64,000 nucleotides of DNA from Sporothrix humicola (Eukaryota; Ascomycota; Sordariomycetes; Ophiostomatales; Ophiostomataceae): the NCBI GenBank assembly GCA_021396245.1, contig WNYE01000011.1:1-64000 (forward strand). Direction: 5' to 3'. Position numbers and translations under genes: made by a program. Of the stretch, positions 1-10,993 are shown one piece after another; within the stretch, counting starts at the first letter, position 1, and each line of letters opens with the position of its first letter. The notes under the pieces were generated by a model. That model saw only the letters and a program-made list of their open reading frames with translations. It was not told the DNA's origin and made no database searches.

Positions 1-345
1 ATTATAGTTTTATAATAATTTATTCTTTAAAAAGTTTTATTTAATTAAATATTAATAGTCAAAATTAATTTAAAAAAGTAAATAATTATAATAATATAAC
101 GGAATAAATATAAAACTATTAAAAAAGTAAAAACTTTTATTTTTAACGAAAATAAAAAACTTTTTATAAAAAACTTTAATATAAAAATAATATTATAATT
201 TAATTAAAAAATAAAACGTAGTATATAATTTCTTCTAAAAGTAAAAAAAGAAAAAAATGTTAACTTTATAAAAACGAACACTGGTTTTTTTTTAAGTTTT
301 TTATATTTTTATTTATCGAGGTTATATACGAAAACGACACCAAAA
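1..345. other. AT-rich tract at the left edge (RIP-like AT isochore)
   Basis: The first ~320 bases consist almost only of A and T, with long runs of TAAT and AAAT-type words and very few G or C. Base composition changes abruptly to normal within about 30 bases of the calpain stop codon. No reading frame of note is present. In ascomycetes such tracts are typically remnants of transposons mutated by RIP (C to T in repeats), or centromeric or subtelomeric AT blocks. That origin is inferred, because only the edge of the block is visible. Confidence 0.6.
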
Positions 346-3300
346 CTAAGTAATACTCAACGTAGAAGCAGATATAGTCGCGTCCTTTAAACTGTCATCT
401 ACATCGAGGACCTTCTCTTTGCCACTCAGAGTCGTGTCTTTTTCACCTATGACAACAGTGTCTGCACGTCGGTTAACCACGCTACCGCCTTCATCCTGGC
501 CCGTAACAACACAGTGAGATTTCGTAGGACAGTCGTCAGTGTCCCCCGAGGACGTACTATCCTCATCAACTGTCTCATCATCCATACCCTGACCGGATGT
601 AAACGGGTGAGGTCGTTCTACCCGAAGATGCACAATGTCACCGTCTCGCTCCTTGTCGCCGTCTACCTCCTGGTAGTAGATTCGCAGACCGACAACGGCA
701 ATCGCGTTCCACGGATCACCGATGCCGTAGTCCTCACGAAGACTCTCATTACTTTGGTGACGGCCCCGTGGGACGAAACCCGGGGATATAGGTCTCGTGT
801 GCGAATGTTCGTCTGGACCCGGAATATCACCACGGCGACCACGCCCGCGCTTCCCAACCACACGATGTCGCTCCTTGTAAATGAAATCCAATTCGGTGTC
901 ACTAATGTCAGACATGCTGGACAAGCTGGAGAGGTCGGACTCGTCATCGCCGGGCCCACCAGGCACGGGGCGGGAACGGGGAGGGGTAAAACGACCGGCA
1001 CGAGGACGAGTGTCATCATCACCGCGACCACCGTGGTAAAGGCGAGCCATTCTCAGAGACGGGGGTGTTCTAGATTTGCGATGGATGTATAGTGGCGGTG
1101 ATGGGGGTCGTGTTGCAGACCGACCGCGAGGGACTGGTGCGTGGATGGGAGATACTGGCTGAGATGCGCGACCGCGGCGTGGTATGCCATCGTGTTGACT
1201 ACCGGGAGAAAGATCGTGACTTCTGATGCTGGGCTCTCGACTGCCATCTCTAACGCCACGAGGGCCCTTGGATGATGGTCGCGTCCTATTCCGCATCTCT
1301 TGCTCTTGACTCTCTCGCTTGCTGTCGAGTGAAACACCCTTGTCGATGGCCGATAGGTGATTGTTGTCTCGCTCTGGGTTTTGGGACAGAACGTCTCCTT
1401 GTGCCTGGGTATTAGCTGGAAGAGGATAATTGGGTTCACCATGTACTGGATGAGCCGATATACCGCCCTTGGCGGTGGTGGCGGCATCGGTGTGTTCACC
1501 TGATCCACGAAAGTCTGCATCGGCCCGCTCAACCAGGGCAGCGTCCTTGACAGTACCGGGTGTTACGCAACTGCCAGGGCTGCCAGCAGGGGTGCTTATT
1601 GATACCGTAACCCCAGTACCGTCGCCGGTGCCCTGCACTGCTAGAGCCGGGTTTACTGACCCTTCGCCCATTGAGGAGACATATCCAGTCGTAGGCGCTT
1701 GGCACATTGGCACCACTGCACCTATGTCAACAATATCGCTCGGCAAAACAACACCAGTGCCTCCCCGCGCAGCAGTTCTTTCCTGGTTGCCGTCGGCCGC
1801 TCGGGCTTCCGCGTCCATGCGTTCCTGGCGTCTTGCATTTTGCCTTTGACGCTGGGCTTTAGCCTTGGCCATCCCCTTTCTTTGCTTCTTGAGCCGGATC
1901 GTTGCCGCTAAATAATCGAGGGCACGTTCTTCCATGATTTGCTTTTTCAAACGCTCCTTCTCTCTGGCCTTCTTCTTGATGGCCGCGACACGACGAGACT
2001 TTTTCTCGGCGGCTGTCTCAATGACACGTCCTTTGCTATGGGCGAGGTCATATGCTAGACCGATGCGAATAAGCTTCTCACGTCGCAGGCGCACGTTGTC
2101 TCGTATAACATACTCCGCGGGTAGAATGTTGTCGTCACGCTGAGCATCGATCTTGACAAGAACGAGGTAGTTGCCAGCATCAAGGCCGACCTCGACACTG
2201 ACGGACCGCGACATGCGATAATTGGCCTGACTGCGTACAATGTAGTCATAGGCACCGTCCCCTTCATCACCCCGTGATTCACCTCCCGCACCAACCTTAT
2301 GGAGACGGAAACTCAGGCTGAACAGGTACTGACCTTCCAGGCCACGGAAGTATCGTTCGTCAAGTTGGCTGAGGACGAGAACGACAGGGCCCGGACGGGA
2401 GAGAGTAAAAGCAAACTTGGTCTCGTTGTACTCAAGCGTCCAGGGCACGGACATGGTGGTCCAGATACTGGCTGTGGCCCAATCTTCACCAAAAAGTCGT
2501 GTGCGGTCAAAGGCCTGGTACTTGCGCAGCAGGTCCTCATATGAAATCCAAAAAGAGCCGTCGTCTCCAAAGCGGTGGTTTAGTTTTTGGATCCAGTCCG
2601 CTGTCCACTCCTTGGACCCGTCGCTCCAGGCACCCCTCCACTCATGGCGACCCCATGGGTTTTTCAGGAGGACCAGGCGCACACCGTCCATTTCGATTGC
2701 CCGCATAACCGAGTATGCATGTTGTTCAACTATTCCGCCGCGGTCCCCCCTGCCTTTACCCCAGACACCCGTGCTACAGCCAAACAAAAAGGTTTTGTTA
2801 ACCTTCATGAGCTCCTCATTCCAGAAGTACTCCTTGTCCAGAATATCCGTTGTGTAGAGCTCCGACGTGACACCCCCCGTCAGATCCTCAATGCCTTCGC
2901 CTGTGAAGCCTCCCTCAATTGCGGCATAATCACCATGGGCTTTAGCGTAGGCTTTTTCAAGCAGTGGAAGCCATGTTTCGTTTGGGTCTTCACACTGCGC
3001 AAAGTAGAGCGCACCGCTGTTGGACTGGTAGATTTTACGGTATGCCTCCTCGGAGTTGACACGAACACGGTCTTCAAGCATATTGCGTTCTGACCGACTT
3101 TCATCGTAGTCGGGTTTGGTCAAGTAGAGCTATGGTTGTACAACGGTGATAGTGAGCGAGGGTAAAGAAGCAGAACGAAAGGGTCGGGGAGGAGAAAAAA
3201 AACATACCTTGTCATCGATAATCTCGCTGAACCACTCGCCATCTCGATGAAACACAAAACCGTAGACGCCTACAGCCGCGTCGTGTGCCACACATACGCG

Positions 3301-3993
3301 CTCGATCAAACCAGGCTTATTGCTCATAGTACAGAGCGCAGCCATAAGCCAGCAGTCCCCATCACGGCCCTGACGCACGTCGTTGGCAGTCGGTCCATCA
3401 ATGAAGAACTCGGGCCGATCAAAAATATCATTGACGCGCTTTACAGCTTGGGGATTGAAGCTGGGAACGATGTAGGGTGGAGGTGGAGGAGGAGCGACGG
3501 ATGGATGCCGTCGCCCGCGGCCACCACTGGAAGGTGGTCCATAGCCAATACCACCAACGTTGGATAGGCTCTCTAGACAGTCGCGGCGATCTAGCTGAAG
3601 GTCGAGCTCTAGGTCAAAGTGGGGATCGCGGTATTTCTGATTTACGCGGCGGCACTCTTTAATTATGTGTGCTACCTTTGCGCGGCATTGGGCAGCAGCC
3701 GAGGCGTATGATGCAGCAGTAGATTGACCGCCACTGGCCGTCTGGGCGGCAACGCGACGGGCCGCCTTATCGGCGTAGGCTTTTTGAGGAATAATAGATG
3801 TGGCCTTGCCTGGTCTTTTAGATTGGAACTCTGCCCAGAAGTCATCAATGACGTCTTGAGGGGCGCGGTGGACACTAGCACGGCGTGGTGGGCGGAGTCG
3901 TGGCAGGCTAGCGACGGGCCGAGGCGGCTCATCTCGTATGATGATCCGGGGCCGCCCATTTATGTAGCTGGATCGACCAGATGCTATGGACAT
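346..3993 (-). CDS. Calpain-like cysteine protease (family C2) with disordered C-terminal tail
   Basis: Predicted two-exon gene: exon 1 3993-3208, intron 3207-3130 (78 bp, GTATGT...TAG, phase 0), exon 2 3129-346, giving about 1,189 aa. The peptidase domain spans roughly residues 160-560. The catalytic Cys lies in the motif GRDGDCWLMAAL (Cys214), His in EQHAYSV (His399) and Asn in LLKNPWG (Asn419), so the triad is complete. Joining the exons restores the conserved stretch IIDDK-LYLTKPDYDE. A C2-like beta-sandwich region follows. After it come a Lys/Arg/Glu-rich probable coiled coil (about 635-710) and a long Ser/Pro/Arg/Asp-rich disordered tail. The N-terminal 150 residues are also low complexity. 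There is no MIT domain, so this is unlikely to be the pH-signalling calpain PalB/Rim13. Its role is probably calcium-linked limited proteolysis in the cytosol; the substrate is unknown. The stop codon lies next to the AT-rich tract. Confidence 0.88.
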
Positions 3994-5167
3994 CGTGTTT
4001 GCTAAATGAATGGCAAGCGACGTGGCTGTTGGGTGGAAAGTGTTGTGTTATGTTTAAGATTTGAGGCTCTGCTGTGGTTTATGTTATATAGGGCGTTTGG
4101 GAAGAGGCACAATATGTTAGAGGCCGTAGTCAGATGTATGGAATAATAGAGTGGACAACGAAAAAAAAGCAGCATAGATGGGGGATAGTTGGTATATATA
4201 AGTAAGACATAATATCTTAAGAAGGAGGAGAGAAGTGACAAACCAAGCTAGGCCAGGGGTTGGGAGGCTCAGCTTAGGCAGGAGCCAAACAGATGTTCCG
4301 TCGAGAAGGCTGACGAGAGACTCTTCGGCAAATAATAATAATAAAGTGGGCTGGGGCCCTTGCCAGCCGCGACCAATACCGTTTAATCTTGTGGAGAAAT
4401 TATGCAGCAATCCTTGTTCTTCTCTTATCCTTTTTTCAGCCTCATTTTGTCGAGGAGTCTGACGCCGCATTAAAATTGGGCTCGTAATGAGCAGGCGTGC
4501 AAGAAGCGCCCCATCACTATTAGATTATGTTAAGGTAACTTGTCGAATTTTTGCGAATCACTGTGAATCAACAACTTCAACCCGGAGTTAAAATATGTTG
4601 GGTGCTTGTGTTTGGGGCAAGCCTCATCAAAGAAAAATTTCGGTCTCTGGGAACTGAACCAATCATGGCTGCAGCGACCTGTGTTATCACCTGCACACAC
4701 AAGCACTTTTGAGAAGGACAGCTGGGATTTAAAACAAGAGCTGTGTTAACATCATAAAACGACCCTAAACTGGACGTAAACGGTACTTGCCGTGTAAGCT
4801 CGGTGGTCTACTAGATTATATCATGAGAGATACACGCTAGTGCCAGGTTCTGTCATCGGCCTGTCACTTAAGAAGAAGGGTTAATAAGGGTGACATTGTT
4901 GTCACCGTGAAGGGTCCGCTTCTCACACTCTTTCCAGTACCCTTGAAGCATGGAATTCTCAACGGTTGTTGCTTAGATGTTGTTGGGAATGATTACTCAA
5001 AATTCCGCTCATATATACAAACTCCCAACACGGTGTATGCCAGATGGAACAGAAGATGAAATACTGAATATTGAGAGAGAATAAGGCAAGGACTAATTGG
5101 GAGACACTGAAGTGATGTGACATCAGCCTCTAGAACTTAGCCTTTAGAAGACCGTTCAACCCGAACA
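3994..5167. other. Intergenic region between calpain promoter and ArfGAP 3' end
   Basis: About 1.2 kb without a credible gene. The part next to 4000-4250 is AT-rich with several TATATA-like words and is the probable promoter and leader of the calpain gene. Short frames here have no recognisable similarity and no coding bias. No repeat was seen. Confidence 0.5.
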
Positions 5168-7695
5168 TTAATGGTGGGCACTGAGGCTGGCGAACGCATC
5201 TGGGCTATGGCGGCCGTTAGTCCACTCCAAACCCAGTGCCATCATGCTATCTCTACTGCGACCGCCCGCATATAGGTCTGCCGGATTTGTCCCTTTAGCA
5301 ACTCCGGAGGATGGTGCTAGGGGTGGTGGGGGGTGCGGCTGCCCTGCCGATGCAGATAACTGCCGGGCCGGATACTGTGTGCCGTGTGAAGTCTGCATGG
5401 ACATCCCACTAGCATTGTTGGCCATGTCAAAAAAGGGGTTGTTACCAGCCGGCGACTGTCGTTGCGTTTGCATTCGTCCGCTTGTGCCGAAGGGGCTCTG
5501 GTCGCCTACTAGTAGCTGCGGTTGCGACTGCTGCGCATGTGTCGGAACGGGGTTTGGTGTGGTCATTGTCTCTGACTGGGACATGGCTGGCTGCGCCGTA
5601 CTGGGGGCAAACTGCTGTGTATTGTATAGCGCCATGATCGATGCAGTATTGTGCAGCCGAGGCGGCTGTAGTGGGGTGGGGGGTTGTGTCACAAACGGGT
5701 TATTGGTCTGTTGCGGACTGTGCAGAGTCCGTGGAGAGGAGCCATACGGGTTGCCGTTGAGTAATGGATATGTCTGCGATTGCGGCAATGCTGCAAAGTA
5801 ATTCGCCTGGGCTTGCTCAGGGATCTGGGCCAGTGCATTTGGGGATTGGAGTCGTGTGGGTGATCGCGTAAATGGGTTGTTGCCGGGCATGTTGTTAGCT
5901 GCGGCCGTTGTATTTACTGACAGAGACTGTTGAAATGGAACTGCGGGCTGATACTGATTCTGATGCATTTGCTGTGTGTGGGAAATGCTGCTGGTGTGCT
6001 CATAAGTATTGCTGTATTGTAACTGGTGGGGCAGGACATGTTGCTGGTGCCCGCTGGTTGGCATGCCGGAAGAGAAGTACGTGTGTGAAGATGCAGTCGT
6101 AATAGAAGGCGACGTTGCCTGCAAGGCTTGATGTTGATGCTGCAATAAGGTACTGCTTCCAGTGTGGTGAGGGAACAGCGGCTGTGGTGGGCTTAAAGCC
6201 ATGTTCTGAAAGGCTTGGTTCAAATTAAAAGTGGACGTGGATGTGGCAACAGCCGTGTTAAGCGGTGTTGCTTGCGGAGGTTGTGTTGGTGCAATATCGA
6301 ATGGGTTCGTAGTCACATACGGATTTTTGTTTTGGATCGTTCCTGTCGATTGGGATGACTGCGGTGCGGCAGGAGAAGCAGCAAAATCAAGAGCGTCAAA
6401 AGGATTCATGCTGCTCATAACGGAGGGAGATGATGGTGTGCGTTGGGACGAAAGTGTCGGCACAGTTAGGCCTGCGGAATTTGTTGACGCCGCTGGGGTC
6501 AAGGTTCGCGTCGGTGCAGATAGGGAGCTGTCACGCTGTGAGGTAGGAGGGTGAGGCGAAAGACGTCCATTGCTTACACCGGCGTCACCCATGCGAACTA
6601 GCATCTCGATCGCCCTCTCCAGATCCCAGCTGACTGCCTTGAGTACTACGGTGTTGCGTCGGTCATCAGAGAAGCCCATATCGCGCAACCTTGCCAGCTT
6701 CCCGTCAAGGCCATCTCCGCTACTAGAGTCCTTAGTAGAACCAAACACCTGCGAGACCTTGCTGCGAAGCCCTGATCCAGACCCGGATGATTCTGGTCGC
6801 GGATACGACATGGCACGCGGCAAGGGGGACGTCGGAGTCCGATTTCCGTTGTCAAAATAGCTGCTGCCGTTACCATTAGTGGCCGGACTGGTTGCAGAGG
6901 CCTTGGAAGATAGCGGGAAGATGGACGATGCAGAGCGAACATTAAGGCGGCCTGGGGTCTTGGGGGGGAGCGGTGGCGGTATGTCCTCGGACCCAGAACT
7001 GCCGGTGTTACGGTGGCGGCTGTTGCTGGCGGATTTGGTGAAGGCGGAGTTGATGTACTTTTGACGAATAAAGCGCTCCATTGCCGAGTCGGCCTCGTCA
7101 ACGTCGATAGGGACAGGAGGCTTCTGGCCGATGGGGTTGTAAACCTTGTTGGAAGCAGCATTGCCGACCTTGCGCATATTCTAGAGGGGCGAATAGGGAG
7201 TTAGACCAGCGAAAAGCGATGGTACAAAATCAGGCGGGGGCAGGATGTAGACATACGTCAACTTGCTCGTTGGACCAGCTGTCCATGCTTAGGGACTTGA
7301 CTTTTGACACATGCGTGCCCAATTTGCGATGGATAGCAGCGCACCGCATGCAAAGAAAAATGCCGAGCTGTGATTCCGAGCAGCGGAACAAGTTAGCAAA
7401 AGCAGCGTGTATCGAATGAAGACCAAAGGAAACTCGCAGCCCGTCTCGAGAAAGCACTGAAGCCGGACATTGGTAGGGTAAAAGGATAAGCTCACGTTCC
7501 ATGAGGCCCAAGCTGTGACAACGAGTCAGTAAGTGCCATACAATAGAATTGGGAGGTGAGCAATCCGGGACGGGACGTACCTGGGTTGCGCGCTTCGCAG
7601 TCGGCGCAGGCATTATTGCCTGGGACGGATTGTACAAGGTCCTGGAGAGATTTCTCGTTGCGCGCTTGTTGCCGCTTGCTGAGTAGCCCGGACAT
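5168..7695 (-). CDS. ArfGAP protein with UBA domain and NPF motifs (Ucp3/Gts1-like)
   Basis: Predicted four exons: 7695-7581, 7512-7496 (17 nt), 7367-7257 and 7180-5168, giving 751 aa. The introns are 68, 128 and 76 bp. Splicing produces a perfect ArfGAP zinc finger, C-x2-C-x16-C-x2-C (CADC...CMRC), followed by the conserved AAIHRKLGTHVSKVKS segment. A UBA-like domain lies at about 239-280 (KLARLRDMGFS...). The rest is Gln/Ser/Pro-rich and disordered, and holds at least five Asn-Pro-Phe motifs of the kind bound by EH domains. This order (ArfGAP, UBA, Q-rich tail) matches fission yeast Ucp3 and budding yeast Gts1. It probably stimulates GTP hydrolysis on Arf and links it to endocytic adaptors. 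The start at 7695 (MSGLLSKRQQ) is the usual position just before the finger. Confidence is high for the family and good for the microexon. Confidence 0.9.
7496..7512 (-). other. 17-nt microexon inside the ArfGAP zinc finger
   Basis: On the minus strand the 17 bases CTTGGGCCTCATGGAAC are flanked by CAG upstream and GTGAGC downstream. They complete the split codon after CEARNP and encode AWASWN, a strongly conserved piece of the ArfGAP finger. Without it, the frame and the x16 spacing between the cysteine pairs are lost. Confidence 0.85.
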
Positions 7696-8849
7696 TGTGA
7701 AATGACGGACAAAGGTTGGTAGAAGGTTTACTGCTAAATGCCTACTATGGGAGAAGAAGGTTGGACGATAAACTGCAGGCGTCCAGGTGTAGGCGGCTCC
7801 GTGGGGTCTGTGTTCACGACCACTGCTGTACTCTGTGGGCGTCAATGATGTGATGTTGGGTGGGCGCGTGACCTTGTTGCTCCCGTGCACGCGTGCTTGT
7901 TCCAATCGACGACTGAAGTACTTGTATCGCGCATGGACATTGGCAGCGCGCGACAGCGACAGAGGCCCCGTGGTCGGACAAGCTTGATGCGAGATGCGAA
8001 GGGTCGATGCTGTTTGGATGATGCGTGCTGGGCGCGTTTCTGTCTTGTTGGGCCGTTTGGTAAATACAAGCACGAAATTGAGAAAGGTTCGGTTTGGACT
8101 CGACCAGCCTTTTCATGCAGAGAGGTTGTGACCAGGGCCCAGAAAGACAAAAAGGGGATAGATATTCGTGCGTGTGCGAGCACTCGGATCAAGGTCGGTT
8201 AGACCCCAAAATTTACTCCGTGCACAGTAGGGGGTTGAATAATGTGGGTCTCTTAGGCCAAGCGGCCAGACCACGATGGGTTGATAAAAAAAGGAGTCAA
8301 CTCCATTATCTCCACAGTTACCATGTTGAGTACGTTGTACGGAATACACATTACTAACCTGGCGAAATTCATCTGATTCAGGATGAGGCCCCAAATGAAT
8401 CCGCTACCATCCTGCTTTTGCTTGTAGGTTCTCACTCGAGTCGTTGTCTATATGGGACACGTCGTATCCATATGGTGTTTCCTTGTATGTTGAACTTCGT
8501 ACACCAGAGAGATTTTTTTTATTTAAAAAAAAACCAAAGACATAGTGCTTGTGCAATCCCAGAACGGCTTCGACCTAAAATGAGATGTCGACAAAAAGGG
8601 GGTAATGCTAAGGGGGGTGATTGTTCTACGAAAAGCTTTACGACCATCTCATGTTTAGTACTTTATAACGTAGAGGCGAACTTGCTAATGACAATGGGCT
8701 GTTAGGTGTTTGTTATGACGTAATTACATGTAAGTTTTCCTCTTAACATTGGCACCTCGCCTCGACGAAAAGAATTCTAACGAGACACATATCGCATAAG
8801 TCAGGTGATAAGATGCCATGGTGAACAAGGGCGGCGTGTTGGGGCTTCA
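7696..8849. other. Intergenic region upstream of the ArfGAP gene
   Basis: About 1.15 kb. The first 400 bases upstream of 7695 are the probable promoter and leader of the ArfGAP gene. Several overlapping frames on both strands around 7800-8700 look like shadows with no recognisable domain. A variant of the dispersed motif (TACTCCGTGCACAG) lies near 8215. Confidence 0.45.
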
Positions 8850-10215
8850 CTACATGGTTGGAGCTGAGGTGGGTGTCAAAGATGTTGGCAAGCTGGATGA
8901 TGCCGGAGTGCAAGCAGGATGTGACGCATCTGGCCCCGGCTTCCGGCCCCAGACGACATAAAATCGGTTGTATGCATGAATCCGCATGTTGGCGATGTCC
9001 TTGCAGACATTGACAAGCGGCACTATCCGTTTGAGGCGAGGATCTCGCGGCCAGCCGTTTATCGGCAGCTTGTATACTTTCTCCCGCACACCTACAAGGC
9101 CTGCTGCCTCAAACCAGCCCCGAAGCTGGGCTGCAGCCATAAGCGGCCGCTTGGAGCGGATGCTGGCTTCAACTATGTCACGGTACCACACAAACAGTGG
9201 CATATCCTCGGTTAGAGTGCCATTGTCGCTGTATACCATGTCCTGCAGCTTCTGACATTCAACTCAGCCGCCTGGCTGAAGGCTGGTGAAAGCTTTGCAG
9301 ATGATGTTCATATACATATCGTCCCAGCTACCGGTCGTGAAACTGGTGTGGATGTCGTCGATGCTACCACTTTCACCCTCCAAGCTTTCAGATGCATCAT
9401 CGACCAAAAAGCTGACATTGGGCGGCACGAGGGCTGGCCGGATAGGGGACAGGTCAATGCCAATTACAGTGGCTGTGAGGTGCTCGTCGCCCAACTCTAC
9501 CGCCCAGCGGCCAGTGCCAGTGGCAATGTCTGGCACTTTAGATGCGGGGTTTTTGTCCAGTGCCTACGGCGCCAGGTAGTTGTGATTGTCGAGCAAGATC
9601 TTGATGAGCTCGTGCTGGTTATCCAGACGTTCTATCTCTATCTGGTCGTTCTGGAAAAGGTAGGCAGATTTTTGTGCCCCGTTAGCAAGTGCCTCCCGCT
9701 CAAATAGAGACCAAGATGGCCCAGAGAATTCGACCGGGAGGGTAGCGTGGGTGATAACGAGGCGCAACCATGGAAACAAAAATAGCATATCGCATGGGGC
9801 TTACATCCTGCTCTGTATGAGTGGCATGTCCGGCCGTTCTCCTTTTGATATTTGTATATGCTTTCCGTCAAGGAGACGCCATCCCTATTTGAAAGTCAGC
9901 CTCAAGTAATTAGTCTCAAGCAATGCTGGGACGCAGTAAGGGCACAGTGGAGTCGTTTTACACGAACAAATTTTCCGTGACTTGTGATTCTGGCTGGGCA
10001 CGGGCTGTATGTTAACTCTGATGGTAATGTAAACTGAGGTTATCAAAGAGGACACAGGCTCCTTGGCAGGACTGAGTAAAGGGGAAAAGGAGTAACACTT
10101 ACGTTCACTTCAATCGCCACGGAGTCGTTTGTGGTAGCTGGACGCGAGAGGCTGAAGAGGGCTGGTGTTGGATGAAGGACCGATTCACATCGAATGCCGA
10201 GCCTTGCATTCCCCA
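8850..10215 (-). pseudogene. Decayed LaeA-like SAM-dependent methyltransferase
   Basis: Read on the minus strand, the pieces follow the order of a Methyltransf_23/LaeA-like enzyme. They are an N-terminal segment (TESIYKYQKENGRTCHSYRAG, about 9850-9790), the QNDQIEIERLDNQHEL segment (about 9665), SAM motif I (PDIATGTGRWAVELGDEH, about 9536-9480), ALVPPNVSFLVDD, and a C-terminal part ending RFYVVWGRKP (about 8935). The frame is broken by TAG at 9566-9564 and by TGA at 9266-9264, exactly where the family has the Trp of PGGW. A frame change lies between the first two segments, where no compatible splice pair was found. A possible first exon with a GTAAGT donor lies at about 10215-10105. The stops are isolated and the protein similarity is otherwise good, so inactivation seems recent. 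An intact relative lies at 31459-32883. Confidence 0.72.
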
Positions 10216-10993
10216 AATCAAGTCGACGGGAGCTTGCATTGGCTGTTTAGCCACTTGGCAATGGGCAAGAAGCTATGTATGTTACAGAACAGTGTATTGA
10301 AAGGCACACTCCGAGGATTGCCAGACAATTGAGGGGCAACAGCATGAGGCCAATCAATGGTTTATTATGTTCAACCCAGCACCAAGGCTTTGGGTCCAAC
10401 AGATGGGCAACAGCTGACAACGTGCCAGCTACAATGATTTTGTCCTGTTAACATTGTATATTTCCGGTGAGATGACTGTTAGAACACATCCCGAAATCTG
10501 TATCTTGCGGGCTTTGCTCTGCATTATTTGGCATAGAATGAGGTGTTTTCGGGGTTTACTCACACGTCAACGCTTTCCTGGATGAAGAAGGCGATAAAGT
10601 ATCTTATGGCCTGTGGGAATGTCACTAAACAAAATGTGGGTAAGCGTCACGAAATGCCTGCGACGAAATGGAGTACTATCTTCGGAGTCCAATGCTTAAA
10701 GTGTGAAAGGCACCGTGTGGAAGCCTTAACGAACTGCCTGCAACTCGGTGTAAAACGGAGTACAAGCACAGATCTTACTTTGTAGATCACCATTCTCCAC
10801 AGCCAATTCCACCTGCCTACTTCCCCACCATGACACCTCTCAATTGCTTTCCCGTTCTCGTTCACTTACTAGTTCCATACAAAAACGGCCAAATTCAACG
10901 CATACAAGTACTTTGCAACGCCGGCTTAACCTCTCTCTCTCTCTCTCTCTTGTTCTGCACACATACAACAGCCTGGCTACACGTCGACAAAAC
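10216..10993. other. Intergenic region upstream of the decarboxylase
   Basis: About 780 bases. The last part (10800-10990) is a pyrimidine-rich leader with a run of CT dinucleotides at about 10928-10950, typical of fungal promoters and 5' leaders. No gene was recognised. Confidence 0.45.

Noticed and set aside
4640..4700. Possible tRNA T-arm (GGTTCAGTTCCC on the minus strand)
   Set aside because: The B-box consensus is broken and no acceptor or D arm could be paired.
10844..10993. In-frame N-terminal extension of the decarboxylase
   Set aside because: It is translated partly from a CT dinucleotide repeat and a typical pyrimidine-rich leader, and family similarity starts after 10994.
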